DNA of 64,000 nt from Perca fluviatilis (taxonomy: Eukaryota; Chordata; Actinopteri; Perciformes; Percidae), in NCBI RefSeq assembly GCF_010015445.1, contig NC_053114.1, positions 30,259,079 to 30,323,078 on the forward strand. The letters are read 5' to 3'. The notes below the pieces were generated by a model. The model was not told the origin of the DNA and searched no databases. It was given only the letters and a program-made list of their open reading frames with translations. Position 1 is the first letter of the stretch; each line of letters begins with the position of its first letter. Position numbers and translations under genes: made by a program. Positions 1 through 13,037 of this stretch are shown here, in pieces.

Positions 1-3000
1 CAGTCTGGCCATCCAAGGTTTTTCAGTGTCTGGCCATCCTAGGTTTGTCATTGCGTTTGGCCATCCTAGGTTTCTCATCAGCGTCGCGCTATCCTGAGTT
101 TTTGTCGCGTCTTGCCATTCTAGGTTTTTCATCGCGTCTGGCCATCCTAGGTTTTCTCACTCCGTCCGGCCATCCCTAGGTTTTTGTCACGTTTGGCCAT
201 CCTAGGTTTCTCATCGCGTCTGGACATCCTAGGTTTCTCCCCCGATCTCTTTGGCCATCCTAGGTTTCTCATCACGTCTGGCCATCCTAGGTTTTTTGTC
301 GCGTCTGGCCATCCTAGGTTTCTCACTCCGTCTGGCCATCCTAGGTTTTTTGTCGCGTCTGTCCATCCTAGGTTTATTGTGTTGGTCGTCCATCCTAGGT
401 TTCGTCGCGTTGGCCATCCTAGGTTTCTCGTGGCATCTTGCCATCCTATGTTTCTAATACCTCTGGCCATCCAAGGTTTTTACCGTGTCTGGCCATCCAA
501 GGTTTTCACCGTGTTCTGGCCATCCTAGGTCTCACCCCGTCTGGCCATCCTAGGTTTTCATCGCGTTTGGCCATCCTAGGTTTCTCATCGCGTCTGGCCA
601 TCCTAGGTTTCTCACTCAATCTGGCCATCCTAGGTTTCTTGTCGTGTCTGGCCATCCTAGGTTTCTCCTTGCGTCTAGCCATCCTAGGTTTTATGTCGCG
701 ATTCTTATCGTGTCTGGCCATCCTAGGTTTCTCATCGCGTCTGGCCATCCTAGGGTTTCTCATTGCATCTGGCCATCCAATGTTTTTTCACCGTGTCTGG
801 CCATCCTAGGTTTTCTCATGGCGTCTCGCCATCCTAGGTTTCTCATTGCATCTGGCCATCCTAGGTTTTTGTCACGTCTGGCCATCCAAGGTTTTTATCG
901 CGTCTGGGCATCCTAGGATTCATCTCGTGTTCCTAGGTTTCTATGCGTCTGGCCATCCTAGGTTTCTCATCGTGCCTGGCTATCCGTAGGTTTTTCTCCG
1001 CTGTCTGGGCATCCTAGGATTCTTGTCGTGTCTGGCCATCCTAGGTTTCTCATTGTGCCTGGGCCATCCTAGGTTTCTCACACGTCTGGCCATCCTAAGT
1101 TTCTCATCATGTCTGGCCATCCTAGGTTTCTCAATGTCTGGCCATCCTAGGTTTGTGATCGCGGTCTGGCCATTCTAGGTTTTCATCGCATCTGGCCATC
1201 CTAGGTTTTTGTTCGCGCCTGGGCATCCTGGATTCTTCTCGTGTCTGGCCATTCTAGGTTTTTCATCGCATCTGGCCATCCTTAGGTTTTTATTGCGTCT
1301 GGGCATCTCAGGGTTCTTTCTCGTGTCTGGCCATCCTAGGTTTCTCATGGCGTCTGGCCATCCTAGGTTTCTCATTACGTCCACATCCCAGGTTTTTCAC
1401 TGCCTGGGCATCCTAGATTCTGTCGTCTGGCCATCCTAGTTTCTCATTGCGCCTGGTCGTCCTCACCGCCTGGCCATCGGTTTCTCATCGCGTCGGCCAT
1501 CCTCGGTTTCTCATCGCGTCTGGCCATCCTTAGGTCTGTGACGTGCCTGGCCATTCTAGTTTTCATCGCATCTGGCCATCCTAGGTTTCACCCGTCTGGC
1601 CATCCTGGTTTTATCACATTTGGCCATCCTAGGTTTCTCATCGCGTCTGACATCCTCGGTTTCTCACTCGTCTGGCCATCCTAGGTTTCTCACCCGTCTG
1701 GCCATCCTAGGTTTCACCGCCTGGCCATCCTAGGTTTCTATCGCGTCTGGCCATCCTAGGTTTCACTCCGTCTGGCCATCCTAGGTTTCTCATCGCTTGA
1801 CCATCCTAGGTTTTTGTCGCTTGGCCATCCCTAGGTTTCTCATCGCGTCTGGCCATCCTGGTTTCTATCGCGTCTGGCCATCCTAGGTTTTATCATGCAC
1901 GTCTGGCCATCCTAAGCCATCATCGTCTGGCCATCCTAGGTTTCATCGCGTCTGGCCATCCTAGGGTTTGATCGCGGTTGGCCATCCTAGGTTTTTTCCG
2001 TCTGGCCATCCTGGTTTCTAGCATTAGCCTATTGCTCATAGCTGCCAGTTATTTGTCGCCCGTCTGGGCATCCTAGGTTTTTGTCTGCCTGGGCATCCTA
2101 GTTTCTTACCGCGTCTGGCCATCCTAGGTTTTCATTGCGTCTGGGCATCCTAGGTTTTTCACCGTGGTTCACTAGGTTTCTCATTGCGTCTGGCCATCCT
2201 GGTTTCATCGCATCTGGCCATCCTAGGTTTCTCATTGTCTGGCCATCCTAGGTTTCTACCGGCCTTGCCATCCTAGGTTTCTGATTTCGTCTGGCCATCC
2301 TAGGGTTCTTCCCCATCTGGCCATCCTAGGTTTCTCATCAGCGTCTGGCCATCCTAGGTTTCTATCGCGTCTGGGCATCCTAGGTTTCTTATCGTGTCTT
2401 GGCCATCCTAGTTTCTCATCCCGTCTGGCCATCCTAGGTTTCTCATTGCCTTCACATCCTAGTTTTTTCACTGTCTTCACATCCTAGGTTCTATCTGGCA
2501 ACTGAGCACCCCGCTTGGCCATCCGGTTTTCACCTGCCTGGCCATCCTAGGTTTCACCTTTTCGTCTGGCCATCCTAGGTTTTTACCGCCTGGCCATCCT
2601 AGGTTTCTTATTGTTACGCCTGCCATCCTAGGTTCTCTCGCGTCTGGCCATCCTAGGTTTCATCGCGTCTGGCCATCCTAGTTTCTCATCCCGTCTGGCC
2701 ATCCTAGGTTTCATTGCATCTGGCCATCTGCGTTACATCCTAGGTTTCACCCCGTCTGGCCATCCTAGTTTCTCATCGCGTCTGGCCATCCTAGGTTTCT
2801 TTCGCATCTGGCCATCCTAGTTTTTGTTCGTCTGGCCATCCTAGTTTCTTCTGTGGCACATCCTAGGTTTCTCAATTCGTTCATCCTTCCCGTCTGGCCA
2901 TCCTAGGTTTCATCTGCGATCTGGCCATCCTAAGTTTTCTCATCGCATCTGGCCATCCGGCGTTTCATCATTCATCCCCATCCTATGTCTCATTGCATCT

Positions 3001-6000
3001 GGCCATCCAAGGTTTTTCACCGTCTGGCCATCCTAGGTTTCTCATCGCATCTGGTCATCCTAGGTTTCTCAATTGCATCTGGCCATCCTTGGTTTCTCCT
3101 GCCTCTTGGCTCATTATCCTAGTTTCTTTACGCGCCTGGCCATCCTAGGTTTCTCATCCTGCCTGGCCATCCTAGGTTTCATTGCATCTGGCCATCCTAG
3201 GTTTTCTCAATGCCTGGCCATCCTATGTCGTGTCTGGCCATCCTAGGTTTTCATCGCGTCTGGCCATCCTAGTTTCTCCTCCCGTCTGGCCATCCTATGT
3301 TTCTTATCGCGATCTGCCCCATCGCGGTTCGGCCATCCCTAGTTTTCATCCTGTCTGGCCATCCTAGGTTTCTCATTGCATCTGGCCATCCGGTTTTTTC
3401 ACGGCTCGCCCCATCCTAGGTTTCATCGTCGCCTGGCCATCCGAAGTTTCTCATCCGTCTGGCCATCCTAGGTTTCACCGCATCTGGCCATCCTAGGTTT
3501 CATCGCGTCTGGCCATCCTAGGTTTTTATTGCGTCTGGCCATCCTAGGTTTATTCTCATGTTCCATCCTAGGTTTCTCTACGTCTGGCATCCGGTTTATG
3601 CGCCCACACCAAGGTTTCTCATCCCGTCTGGCCATCCTAGGTTTCTTCATTGCATCTGGCCATCCTTAGTTTTCATCGTCTGGCCATCCTAGGTTTTTGC
3701 GTCGCATCCTAGTGATTCTCTGTGTCTCAGGTATCGCGTCTGGCCATCCTAGTTTCTCACCCGTCTGGCCATCCTAGGTTTCATTGCATCTGGCCATCCG
3801 CTTCAGCGTCTGGCCATCCTAGGTTTCATTGCGTTTGGCCATCCTAGGTTTCTCATCGTCTGGCCATCCTAGTTTCTCATCGCTTGCACATCCTAGGTTT
3901 CATCCGCGTCTGGCCATCCTAGGTTTCATTGCGTCTGGCCATCCTAGGTTTCTCATCACATCGGCCATCTTAGGCATCCTAGGTTTCTCATTGCGTCTGG
4001 CCATCCTAGGTTTCTCATTGCGTCTGGCCATCCTAGGTTTCTCATTGCGTCTGGCCATCCTAGGTTTCTCATCGCGTCTGGCCATCCTAGGTTTCTCATC
4101 GCGTCTGGCCATCCTAGGTTTCTCATCGCGTCTGGCCATCCTAGGTTTCTCATCGTGTCTGGCCATCCTAGGTTTCTCATCGCGTCTGGCCATCCTAGGT
4201 CTTCTATCGTCGTCTGGCCATCCTAGGTTTCTTTCGCCCGCTTAACATCCAAGGTTTCTCATCGCTGTCTGGCCATCCTGTATTCTTCGTCGCTACTGCG
4301 CATCCTAGGTTTTTGCTCCGTCTGGCCATCCTAGGTTTCTTACCGCCTGCCATCCTGTGTTTCTTATCGTTCCCATCCTAGGTTTCATCGCGTCTGGCCA
4401 TCCTAGGTTTTCATTGCATCTGGCCATCCTAGGTTTCTGATCGCATCTGGCCATCCTAGGTTTCTACGTGACTTGCCATCCTAGGTTTCTGATCTCGTCT
4501 GGCCATCCTAGTTTCTCATCGCATCTGGCCACCTAGGTCTTATCGTCTGGCCATCCTAGGTTTCTTATCGTCTGGCCATCCTAGGTTTCATCGCATCTAG
4601 CCATCCTAGGTTTCTCACTGCGTCTGGCCACCCCATGTTTCTCATCATGGCTTCCCATCCCAGGCTTCACGGTTTCTCATTGCGTCTAGCCATCCTAGGT
4701 TTCATTGCCATTATCCTATTTCTCATGCATCTGGCCATCCTAGGTTCTCATCGCGCTCCTGCCATCCTAGGGTTTCATTGCATCTGGCCATCCGTTTTCA
4801 CCCGTCTGGCCATCCTAGGTTTCTCATCGTATCTGGCCATCCGCAGGTTTCTAATTGCTCTGGCCATCCGGTTTCTCCCTGTGTTTCTCCTGTTTTCATC
4901 GCGTCTGGCCATCCTAGGTTTCTCATCTCATCTGGCCATCCTAGGTTTCTCATCTCGTCTACTATCCGATTTCATTGCTTCCGCCATCCGGTTTCTCACG
5001 CCTGCCATCCTACGTTTCTTTATCGGTTCGCCATCCTAGGTTTCTTCCTGGCCATACTCAGGGTTTCTCCTCACGTCTGGCCATCCTATGTTTCTATCGC
5101 ATCTGGCATCCTTAAGTTTCTTATCGTGTCTGGCCATCCTGGTGTTTCTCATCCAGTCTGGCCATCCTAGGTTTCTCATTGCATCTGGCCATCCAGGTTT
5201 TTCACCGCGTTCCCATCCTGTTTCATCGTCTGGCCATCCTAGGTTTCATCGCTGTTTTCATCTTCATCCTAGGTTTCTCCCCGCCTGGCCATCCTGTAGG
5301 TTTCATCACGCCTGGCCATCCTAGGTTTCTCATCGGGTCTGGCCATCCTAGGTTTCTATCGCGTCTGGCCATCCTAGGTCTGCTTGTCGCTGCCATCCTA
5401 GTTTCATTACGCCTGGATGCCGCTACTCCTTTCCGCTACATCCTAGGGTTTCATCGCTCCGCCATCCTAGGTTTCACCCCCTCGTCTGGCCATCCTAGGT
5501 TTCATCGCACCCATATCCAGTTTTCACCCGTCTGGCCATCCCAGGTTTCTCATCGTGTCTGGCCATCCTAGGTTTTTGTCTCGCGCTTCTTTTTCCTGCT
5601 TCCGTCGCTGCCATCCGGTTTCATCGCGTCTACCATCCTAGGGTTTCATCGTTCTGACATCCTGTTTTCACCCTCTGGCCATCCTAGGTTTCTCATCGCG
5701 CCTGCCATCCAGTTTTCACTGCTCTGGCCATCCAGGGTTTTTTCCGTTCTTATCCTTTTTCTACCTTCCATCCAGGTTTCTATCTCACCTGGCCATCCTA
5801 GGTTTCTTTATCCGTCTGGCCATCCTTGTTTTCATCCTGTCTGGCCATCCTAGGTTTATCGCGTCTGGCCATCCTAGTTTCTTCTCGTGTCTGGCCATCC
5901 TAGGTTTCATCGCCATCTGGCCATCCTTAGGTTTTTATCGCCGGGGCATCCTAGGGTTTTTGTCGCTGCCTGGTCACGGTTTCTCATCGCCTGGCCATCC

Positions 6001-9000
6001 TAGTTTCTCATCGCGCTATCATCCGTTTTCCTCTGGCCATCCTAGGTTGTTTCACCGTCTTCGCCATCCTAGCTCTCTTCTCGTCTGGCCATCCTAGGTT
6101 TCTCATTGGCGCCTGGCCATCCTAGGTTTTTTGTCGCCTGCATCCTAGGTTTTTCTCCCGCCTGGTCATCCCTGTAGGTTTCATCTCTCTGGCCATCCGG
6201 TTTTCACCCCGTCTGGCCATCCTAGGTTTCATCATGTTCGCTACCCGGTTTTTCTTGCGTCTGGGCATCCTAGGTTTTCTTTACATCGCCTGGCCATCCT
6301 AGGTTTCTCATTACGTCTGGCCATCCTAGTTTTGTCGCGCTGACCATCCTAGGTTCTTCTCTGTTGGCCATCCTAGTTTTCTCGCCTGCCTGCCATCCTA
6401 GGTTTCTCATCCTCGTCTCCATCCTAGGTTTCTTATCCTCGGCATCCTAGGTTTTTGTCGCTGGCCATCTTAGTTCTTCTCTCGTTCCATCCTAGTTTCA
6501 TCGGCTACCGCATCCAGGTTTTTGTTGGTGGTCATCTCTAGGTTTCATCGCCTGGCCATCCCCAGTTTCATCGGCACGCCTATTATCCTGTAGGTTTTTG
6601 CCACCCACACCCTGGTTTTCGCACCCAGTCTCGGCCACCGCGAGGTTTCGCGCCATTACTCCAGTTTTGCTGCGCCAATATCCATAGCTTTTCATCCCAG
6701 TCCGGCCATCCTTAGGTTTCTCGTATTTAGATCTGGCTATCCTGAGCTTATTGCATCTGGCCACATCCGGGCGGTTTTTTCCGTTCCTGTTCGATCATCC
6801 CAGGTTTTCACCCTTGTCTGGCTATCCTAGGTTTCTATGGCGTCTAATATCCTGAGCCTTTTACCGCCGCCATTAAATCCCAGGCTTTTATCGCTACCAG
6901 CCAATCCCAGGCTCGTTATCAGCGCCAAGAACTAGGATTCTTTCAGTTCACATCCCCAGGTTTTTCGCGGCGCCCTGGTCGTCTTCTATTGCGGTCTATT
7001 AACCTTAGGTTTCTTTATCGGCGCTTCTGTCAATCCCAGTTTCATCGCTTAATATCCGGAATTTCATCGCTTAAGGATCCAGGGATCTTCCTCGTCTTGG
7101 CCATCCTGGTGGGGCTCTCGCCATTATACCTATAATCCTAGGTTTTGTCGCCAGCCCTTTACAATCCCAGCTTTTGTCGCTAGTTCGTCAGCCTCCAGGC
7201 GCTCTTTACCCGCCCGGCAATCTTTAGGTTTCAATAATCTTGAGGTTTCACCAGCGTCTCAATAATCCCAGGTTTTGCCGCGCTCAGCAATTCAGGTTTT
7301 CATGGCGTCATTATCCGTTGCTTCATCCCCAGTCTGGCCATCCTGTTTTCTTTCATTGCATCTCAAATACCCGCTGGTTTCGTTCCGTCCGGCCATCCCA
7401 GTTTTCAACGCTGGCTGGCCATGCTGGTAGCTCTTCAATCAACTGCATTAACCAGCGTTTTTGCCGCCTCAGCATCCGGATTCTTTTCTCGTGGTTCGGC
7501 CATCCGGTTTCTCATGGCATCTGGCCATCCATGTTTTTCATAGTGTCTGGCCATCCTAGGTTCTCGTCGCCACACCGGTTTCATTGCATCTGGCTATCCA
7601 CGACCGTTCGGCTAATTTAGGTTTATCATCAATGCCTGGCCATCCTAGGTTTTTGTCGTCATTATCCTAGGTTTTTGTCACATTTGGGCATCCTAGGGAT
7701 TCTTTTCTCGCTGCTTGGCCATCCTCTAGAGTTTTCGATCGCGCCCGCCAGTCCCAGTTTTCTCGCCCCGTCAATAACCTGAGGTTTTCACGCCGGCCAA
7801 CCAGGTTAGCCAGCCAGCCATCCTGAAGTTTCACTGCGTCTGCATAACCTTTGTTTTTTTTGTCACCACAATTTGTTTTCACCCCGTCGTCCATCCTGTG
7901 GCTTCACGCCATTATCCGGTTTTTTTGTCACGCCTGGCTATCCGTTTTTGTCGCTATTCAGCGGTCCTGAGATCATCTCGCATCTCAGTCATCCGGTTTC
8001 AGCTCCATTTATTATCCGGATTTTCAAATTTTCCCGGCCGGTCTTGTGTTTCACGGCACCGGCCATCCTGTAGTTTTGTTAAGGCCTCGAGCATCCCGAT
8101 GCCGTACCAGCCATCCGTTTTTCACCGCTGTCTGGCCATCCTAGGGTTTCTCATCCAGTCTGGCCATCCTAGGTTTCTCATTGCATCTGGCCATCCAAGG
8201 GTTTTTTCACCGTGTCTGGCCATCCTAGGTTTCTCATCGCGTTTGGTCATCCTAGGTTTCTCATTGCATCCCGCCATCCAATGTTTTTCACCGTGGTCTG
8301 GCCATCCTAGGTTTCTTATCACGTCTGGCCATCCTAGGGTTTTTATGCTGGCTCTAGCCATCCTAGGTTTATCACCCGTCTGGCCATCCGTTAGGTTTGC
8401 CCGCCTGGCCATCCTAGTGTTTCTACTGCGCTAGCCATCCTAGGTTTTTGTTCGCGTCTGGGCATCGTAGGTTTTTGTCGCTTGGCCTATCCTGTGGTTG
8501 TCTCATCGCGTTTGGCCATCCTAGGTTTTTGTCCTCGTCTGGCTATCCTAGGTTTCTCACCGCATCTGGCTATCCTAGGTTTCTTAGTCGGCTCGCCATC
8601 CTAGGTTTTTGTCGCCTGGCCATCTTAGGATTCTTCTTGGTTCCAGCCATCCTAGGGTTTCATTCTCAATCGCCTGGCCATCCTAGGTTTTTGTCACGTC
8701 TGGCCATCCTAGGTTTCTCATCGCGTTTGGGCATCCTAGGATTCTTCTCGTCTGGCCATCCTAGGTTTCTCATGGCATCTGGCCATCCTAGGTTTCTCAT
8801 TGCGTCTGGCCATCCTAGGTTTCTCATTGCATCTGGCCATCCAAGGTTTTTTCACCGTGTCTGGCCATCCTAGGTTTCTCATCGCGTTTGGCCATCCTAG
8901 GTTTCTCATTCGGCCATCCGGCGTTTTTCACCGCGGTTCTGGCCATCCTAGGTTTCTCATCACTTTGGCCATCCTAGGTTTTTGTTACATGGGCATCGGG

Positions 9001-12000
9001 GTTTTTGGCGCGTTTGGCCATCCTTGGTTTCTCATCGCTTGGCCATCCTAGGTTTTTGTCTCGCCTGGCTATCCTAGGTTTCTCACCCCATCTGGCTATC
9101 CTGTGGTTTCTTGCCCGTCTGGCCATCCTAGGTTTTTGTCGCCTGGCCATCTTAGATTCTCTTCGTGTCTAGCATCATCCTAGGTTTATCACCGTCTGGC
9201 CATCCTAGGTTTTTGTCGCCGCCTGGCCATCCTAGGTTTCTATCCGCTTGGGCATCCTAGGTTTCTTCTCGTGTCTGGCCATCCTAGGTTTCTCAGCGGT
9301 ACCTGGCCATCCTAGGTTTCTCATTACCGCCTGGCCATCCTAGGTTTCTCATTGCATCTGGCCATCCAAGGTTTTTCACCGTGTCTGGCCATCGTCCTAG
9401 GTTTCATCCAGTCTGGCCATCCTATTTTTCATTGTACCTGGCCATCCGTTTTTCACCGTCTGGCCATCCTAGGTTTCTCATCATGGCTATCATCCTAGGT
9501 TTCTCATTGCATCCCGCCATCCAATATTTTTTCACCGCGTCTGGCCATCCTAGGTTTCTCATCGCTTTGCCATCCTAGGTTTCTTATCTACATCCCGCCA
9601 TCCAATGTTTATTCACCGTGGTTCCCATCCTAGGTTTCTCATTGCGTCTGGCCATCCTAGGTTTTTTGTCGTCTGGGCATCCTAGGTTTTTGTCGTCTTG
9701 GGTCCGCCCTAGGTTTCCTCATCGCCTGGCCATCCTAGGTTTTCTCATTCCGTCTGGCCATCCTAGGTTTCTCATTCTGCCTGGCCATCCTAGGTTTTTG
9801 TCGCTGTCTGGCCATCCTAGGTTTTTGTCGCTCATCTAACGTTTTGTCGCCTGGCCATTTAGGATTCTTCGTGTCTGGCCATCCTAGGTTTCTTATCGCG
9901 TCTGATCCTAGTTTCTCATCCAGTCTGGCCATCCTAGGTTTCATTGCATCTGGCATCTTCAAGGTCATCACCTAGGTTTCTCATCGCGTCTGGCCATCCT
10001 AGGTTTCTCACCCCGTCTGGCCATCCTAGGTTTCTCATTGCGTCTGGCCATCCTAGGTTTTTTGTTGCGTCTGAGCATCCTAGGATTCTTCTCGTGTCTG
10101 GCCATCCTAGGTTTCTCACCCCGTCTGGCCATCCTAGGTTTCTCACCCCGTCTGGCCATCCAAGGTTTTTCAACGTGTCTGGCCATCCTAGGTTTTTCAT
10201 TGCATCCCGCCATCCAATGTTTTTTCACCGCGTCTGGCCATCCTAGGTTTCTCATCGCGTCTGGACATCCTAGGTTTCTCACCCCGTTTGGCCATCCTAG
10301 GTTTCTCACCCCGTCTGGCCATCCTAGGTTTCTCATCGCGTCTGGACATCCTAGATTTCTCATCGCGTCTCTCTGTCCTAGTTTTCTCATCCCGTCTGGC
10401 CATCCTAGGTTTTTCTTTGTGTCTGGCCATCCTAGGTGTCTCATCACGTCTGGCCATCCTAGGTTTTTCATCGTGTCTGGCCATCCTAGGTGTTTCATCT
10501 CATCTGGCAATCCTAGGTTTCTCATCACGTCTGGCCATCATAGGTTTCTTATCGCTTCTGGCCATCGTAGGTATCTCGGGTTTCTCATCGCGTCTAGCTA
10601 ACCTAGGTTTCTTTTTGCGTCTGGCCGTCCTAGGTTTCTCATTGTGTGTGGCCATGCTAAGTTTCTCATCGCGTCTGGCCATACTAGGTTGGCTATCCTA
10701 GGTTTCTCCTTGCTTCTGGCTATCCTAGGTTTCTCATCGGGTTTGGCCATCCTAGGTTTCTTATTGCGTCTGGCTATCCTAGGTTTCTCATCACATCTGG
10801 CCATCCTAGGTTTCTTAGGTTTCTCATCGCGTTTGGCTATCCTAGGTTTCTCATCGCGTCTGGCCATCCTACGTTTCTCATCGCTTCTGGCCATCCTATG
10901 TGTCTCATCGCGTCTGGCCATCCTAGGTTTCTCATCGCATCTGGCCATCCTAGGCTTGTGATCACATCTGGCCATCCTAGGTTTCTTAGGTTTCTCATCG
11001 CGTCTGGCCATCCTAGGTTTCTCATTGCGTCTGGCCATCCTAGGTTTCTCATTGCAACTGGCTAACCTAGGTTTCTCATCGCATCTGGCCATCCTAGGTT
11101 TCTCATCAAGTCTCTCTATCCTAGGTTTCTCATCGCATCTGGCCATCCTAGGTTTTTTGTCGCGTCTGGGCATCCTAGGTCTTTTGTCGCGTCTGGGCAT
11201 CCTAGGTTTTTTGTCGCGTTTGGCCATCCTAGGTTTCTCATCGCGTCTGGAAATCCTAGGTTTCTCACCCCGTCTGGCCATCCTAGGTTTCTCATCGCGT
11301 CTGGACATCCTAGATTTCTCATCGCGTCTCTCTGTCCTAGTTTTCTCATCCCGTCTGGCCATCCTAGGTTTTTCATTGTGTCTGGCCATCCTAGGTGTCT
11401 CATCGCGTCTGGCCATCCTAGGTTTTCATCCTTTTTTTGCATCCTTTTCTCATCACGTCTGGCCATCCTAGGTTTCTTATCGCTTCGGATCGGTACTCAG
11501 GTTTCTCATCGTCCATTCCATTCTTTCATCTATTTCATTCCATTCTGCCATCCATCTTTTTTTTTTTTCCATTGTTTGGCTATCCTAGGTTTCTCATCCG
11601 TCTGGCTATCCTACGCTTCACCGCTTCCATCCTAGGTTTCTCATCGTCTGCCGATCCTATGTTTCTCATCGCATCTGGCCATACTAAGTTTCTCTTTGCG
11701 TCTGGCCATACTAGGCTAGCCATCCTAGGTTTCTCATCGACTGTGGCATCCTAGGCTTGTGATCACATCTGGCCATCCTAGGTTTCTTAGGTTTCTTCCG
11801 CGTCTGGCCATCCTAGGTTTCTCATTGCGTCTGGCCATCCTAGGTTTCTCATTGCAACTGGCTAACCTAGGTTTCTCATCGCATCTGGCCATCCTAGGTT
11901 TCTCATCAAGTCTCTCTATCCTAGGTTTCTCATCGCATCTGGCCATTCTAGATTTTTCATCGCGTCTCTCTATCCTAGTTTTCCCAGCACGTCTGGCCGT

Positions 12001-12360
12001 CCTAGGTTTTTCATCGTGTCTGGCCATCCTAGGTGTTTCATCTCGTCTGGCCATCCTAGGTTTCTCATCACGTCTGGCCATCCTAGGTTTCTTATCGCTT
12101 CTGGCCATTGTAGGTTTCTCAGGTTTCTCATCTCGTCTGGCTAGCCTAGGTTTCTTTTTGCGTCTGGCCGTCCTAGGTTTCTCATTCTGTGTGGCCATGC
12201 TAAGTTTCTCATCGCGTCTGGCCATACTAGGTTGGCTATCGTAGGTTTCTCATCGCATCTGGCCATCCTAGATTTCTCATTGCGTCTAGCCATCCTAGGT
12301 TTCTCATCACGTTTGGCCATCCTAGGTTTCTTATTGCGTCTGGCCATCCTAGGTTTGCAT
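1..12360. repeat. 27-bp satellite/minisatellite array, about 12.4 kb
   Basis: Roughly 450 degenerate copies of a 27-bp unit run head to tail. Each copy has a conserved 17-nt core, CTGGCCATCCTAGGTTT, followed by a variable spacer of about 10 nt (for example CTCATCGCGT, TTGTCGCGT, CTCACCCCGT, TTCACCGTGT). The core holds two 6-bp palindromes, TGGCCA and CCTAGG. Because 27 is divisible by 3, every frame on both strands can stay open and give 9-residue peptide repeats (LAILGFSSR, SGHPRFLIA on +; MRNLGWPDA, EKPRMARRD on -). I read these as artefacts, not genes. The most regular runs are about 3,970-4,200 and 9,960-12,360. The stretch 6,400-8,100 is very diverged. The array is cut by the left edge of the window, so its true length is unknown. 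Confidence 0.97.
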
Positions 12361-12373
12361 TTCAGAACAGTTT

Positions 12374-13037
12374 TTAAAAGGAACACGCCGACTTATTGGG
12401 AATTTAGCTTATTCACCGTAACCCCCAGAGTTAGACAAATTGATACATACCTTTCTCTTCTCCGTGTGTTTTGTAAAGCTGTCTGACGGCTCCATCGCAT
12501 CAGGCCAGCACAGAACATGCAGGTGAATGGTTCTAGTAATCCTACTGCTCCGAATAAGTGACAAAATAATGCCAACATGTTCCTATTTATATATTGTGAT
12601 TTGTAGAGTCACAGCGTGTACAAAAAACAACGTAACATGAGACACAGCCATCTTCTAAACCTAAACAAAATATAGTACTTGGGCTGAATGATTTGCTTTG
12701 CAGCAAGCCTGTCTGAGAATATAGTTCCCGGTTTGTTTACGTTTAGAAGATGGCTACGTGTCATGTTAAGTTATTTTTATTTTTACAGTTGACTCTACAA
12801 ATCACAACATGTAAATAGGAACATGTTGGCATTATTTTGTCACTTTTGTCACAATTCGGAGCAGTAGGATTACTAGAACCATTCACCTGCATGTTCTGTG
12901 CTAGGCTAAGCTACTGGTGGAGCTGTCAGACATCCTTACCGCACACACGAAGATGAGAAGGGTATGTATGGACTTATCTAACTCTGGGGGTTACAGTGAA
13001 TAAGCTAAATTCCCAATAAGTCGGCGTGTTCCTTTAA
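12374..13037. mobile_element. Foldback (palindromic) non-autonomous DNA element with TTAA ends
   Basis: The left arm (about 12,374-12,675) returns as an imperfect inverted copy in the right arm (about 12,735-13,037). The ends read TTAAAAGGAACACGCCGAC and, inverted, GTCGGCGTGTTCCTTTAA. Internal blocks such as AGCCATCTTCTAAAC and its complement also pair. There is no coding capacity. TTAA flanks with AGG next to them suggest a Kolobok- or piggyBac-like non-autonomous element; I infer this from the ends only. Confidence 0.85.

Noticed and set aside
1..12360. CRISPR-like array, because of a conserved 17-nt repeat with variable spacers
   Set aside because: The spacers are only about 10 nt, fall into a few related classes, and the sequence is clearly eukaryotic.
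147..12386. Dozens of long ORFs on both strands with 9-residue repeats (LAILGFSSR, EKPRMARRD and others)
   Set aside because: They follow from a 27-bp repeat being divisible by 3. They are open in several frames and on both strands at once, have no splice or start context, and break at every indel.
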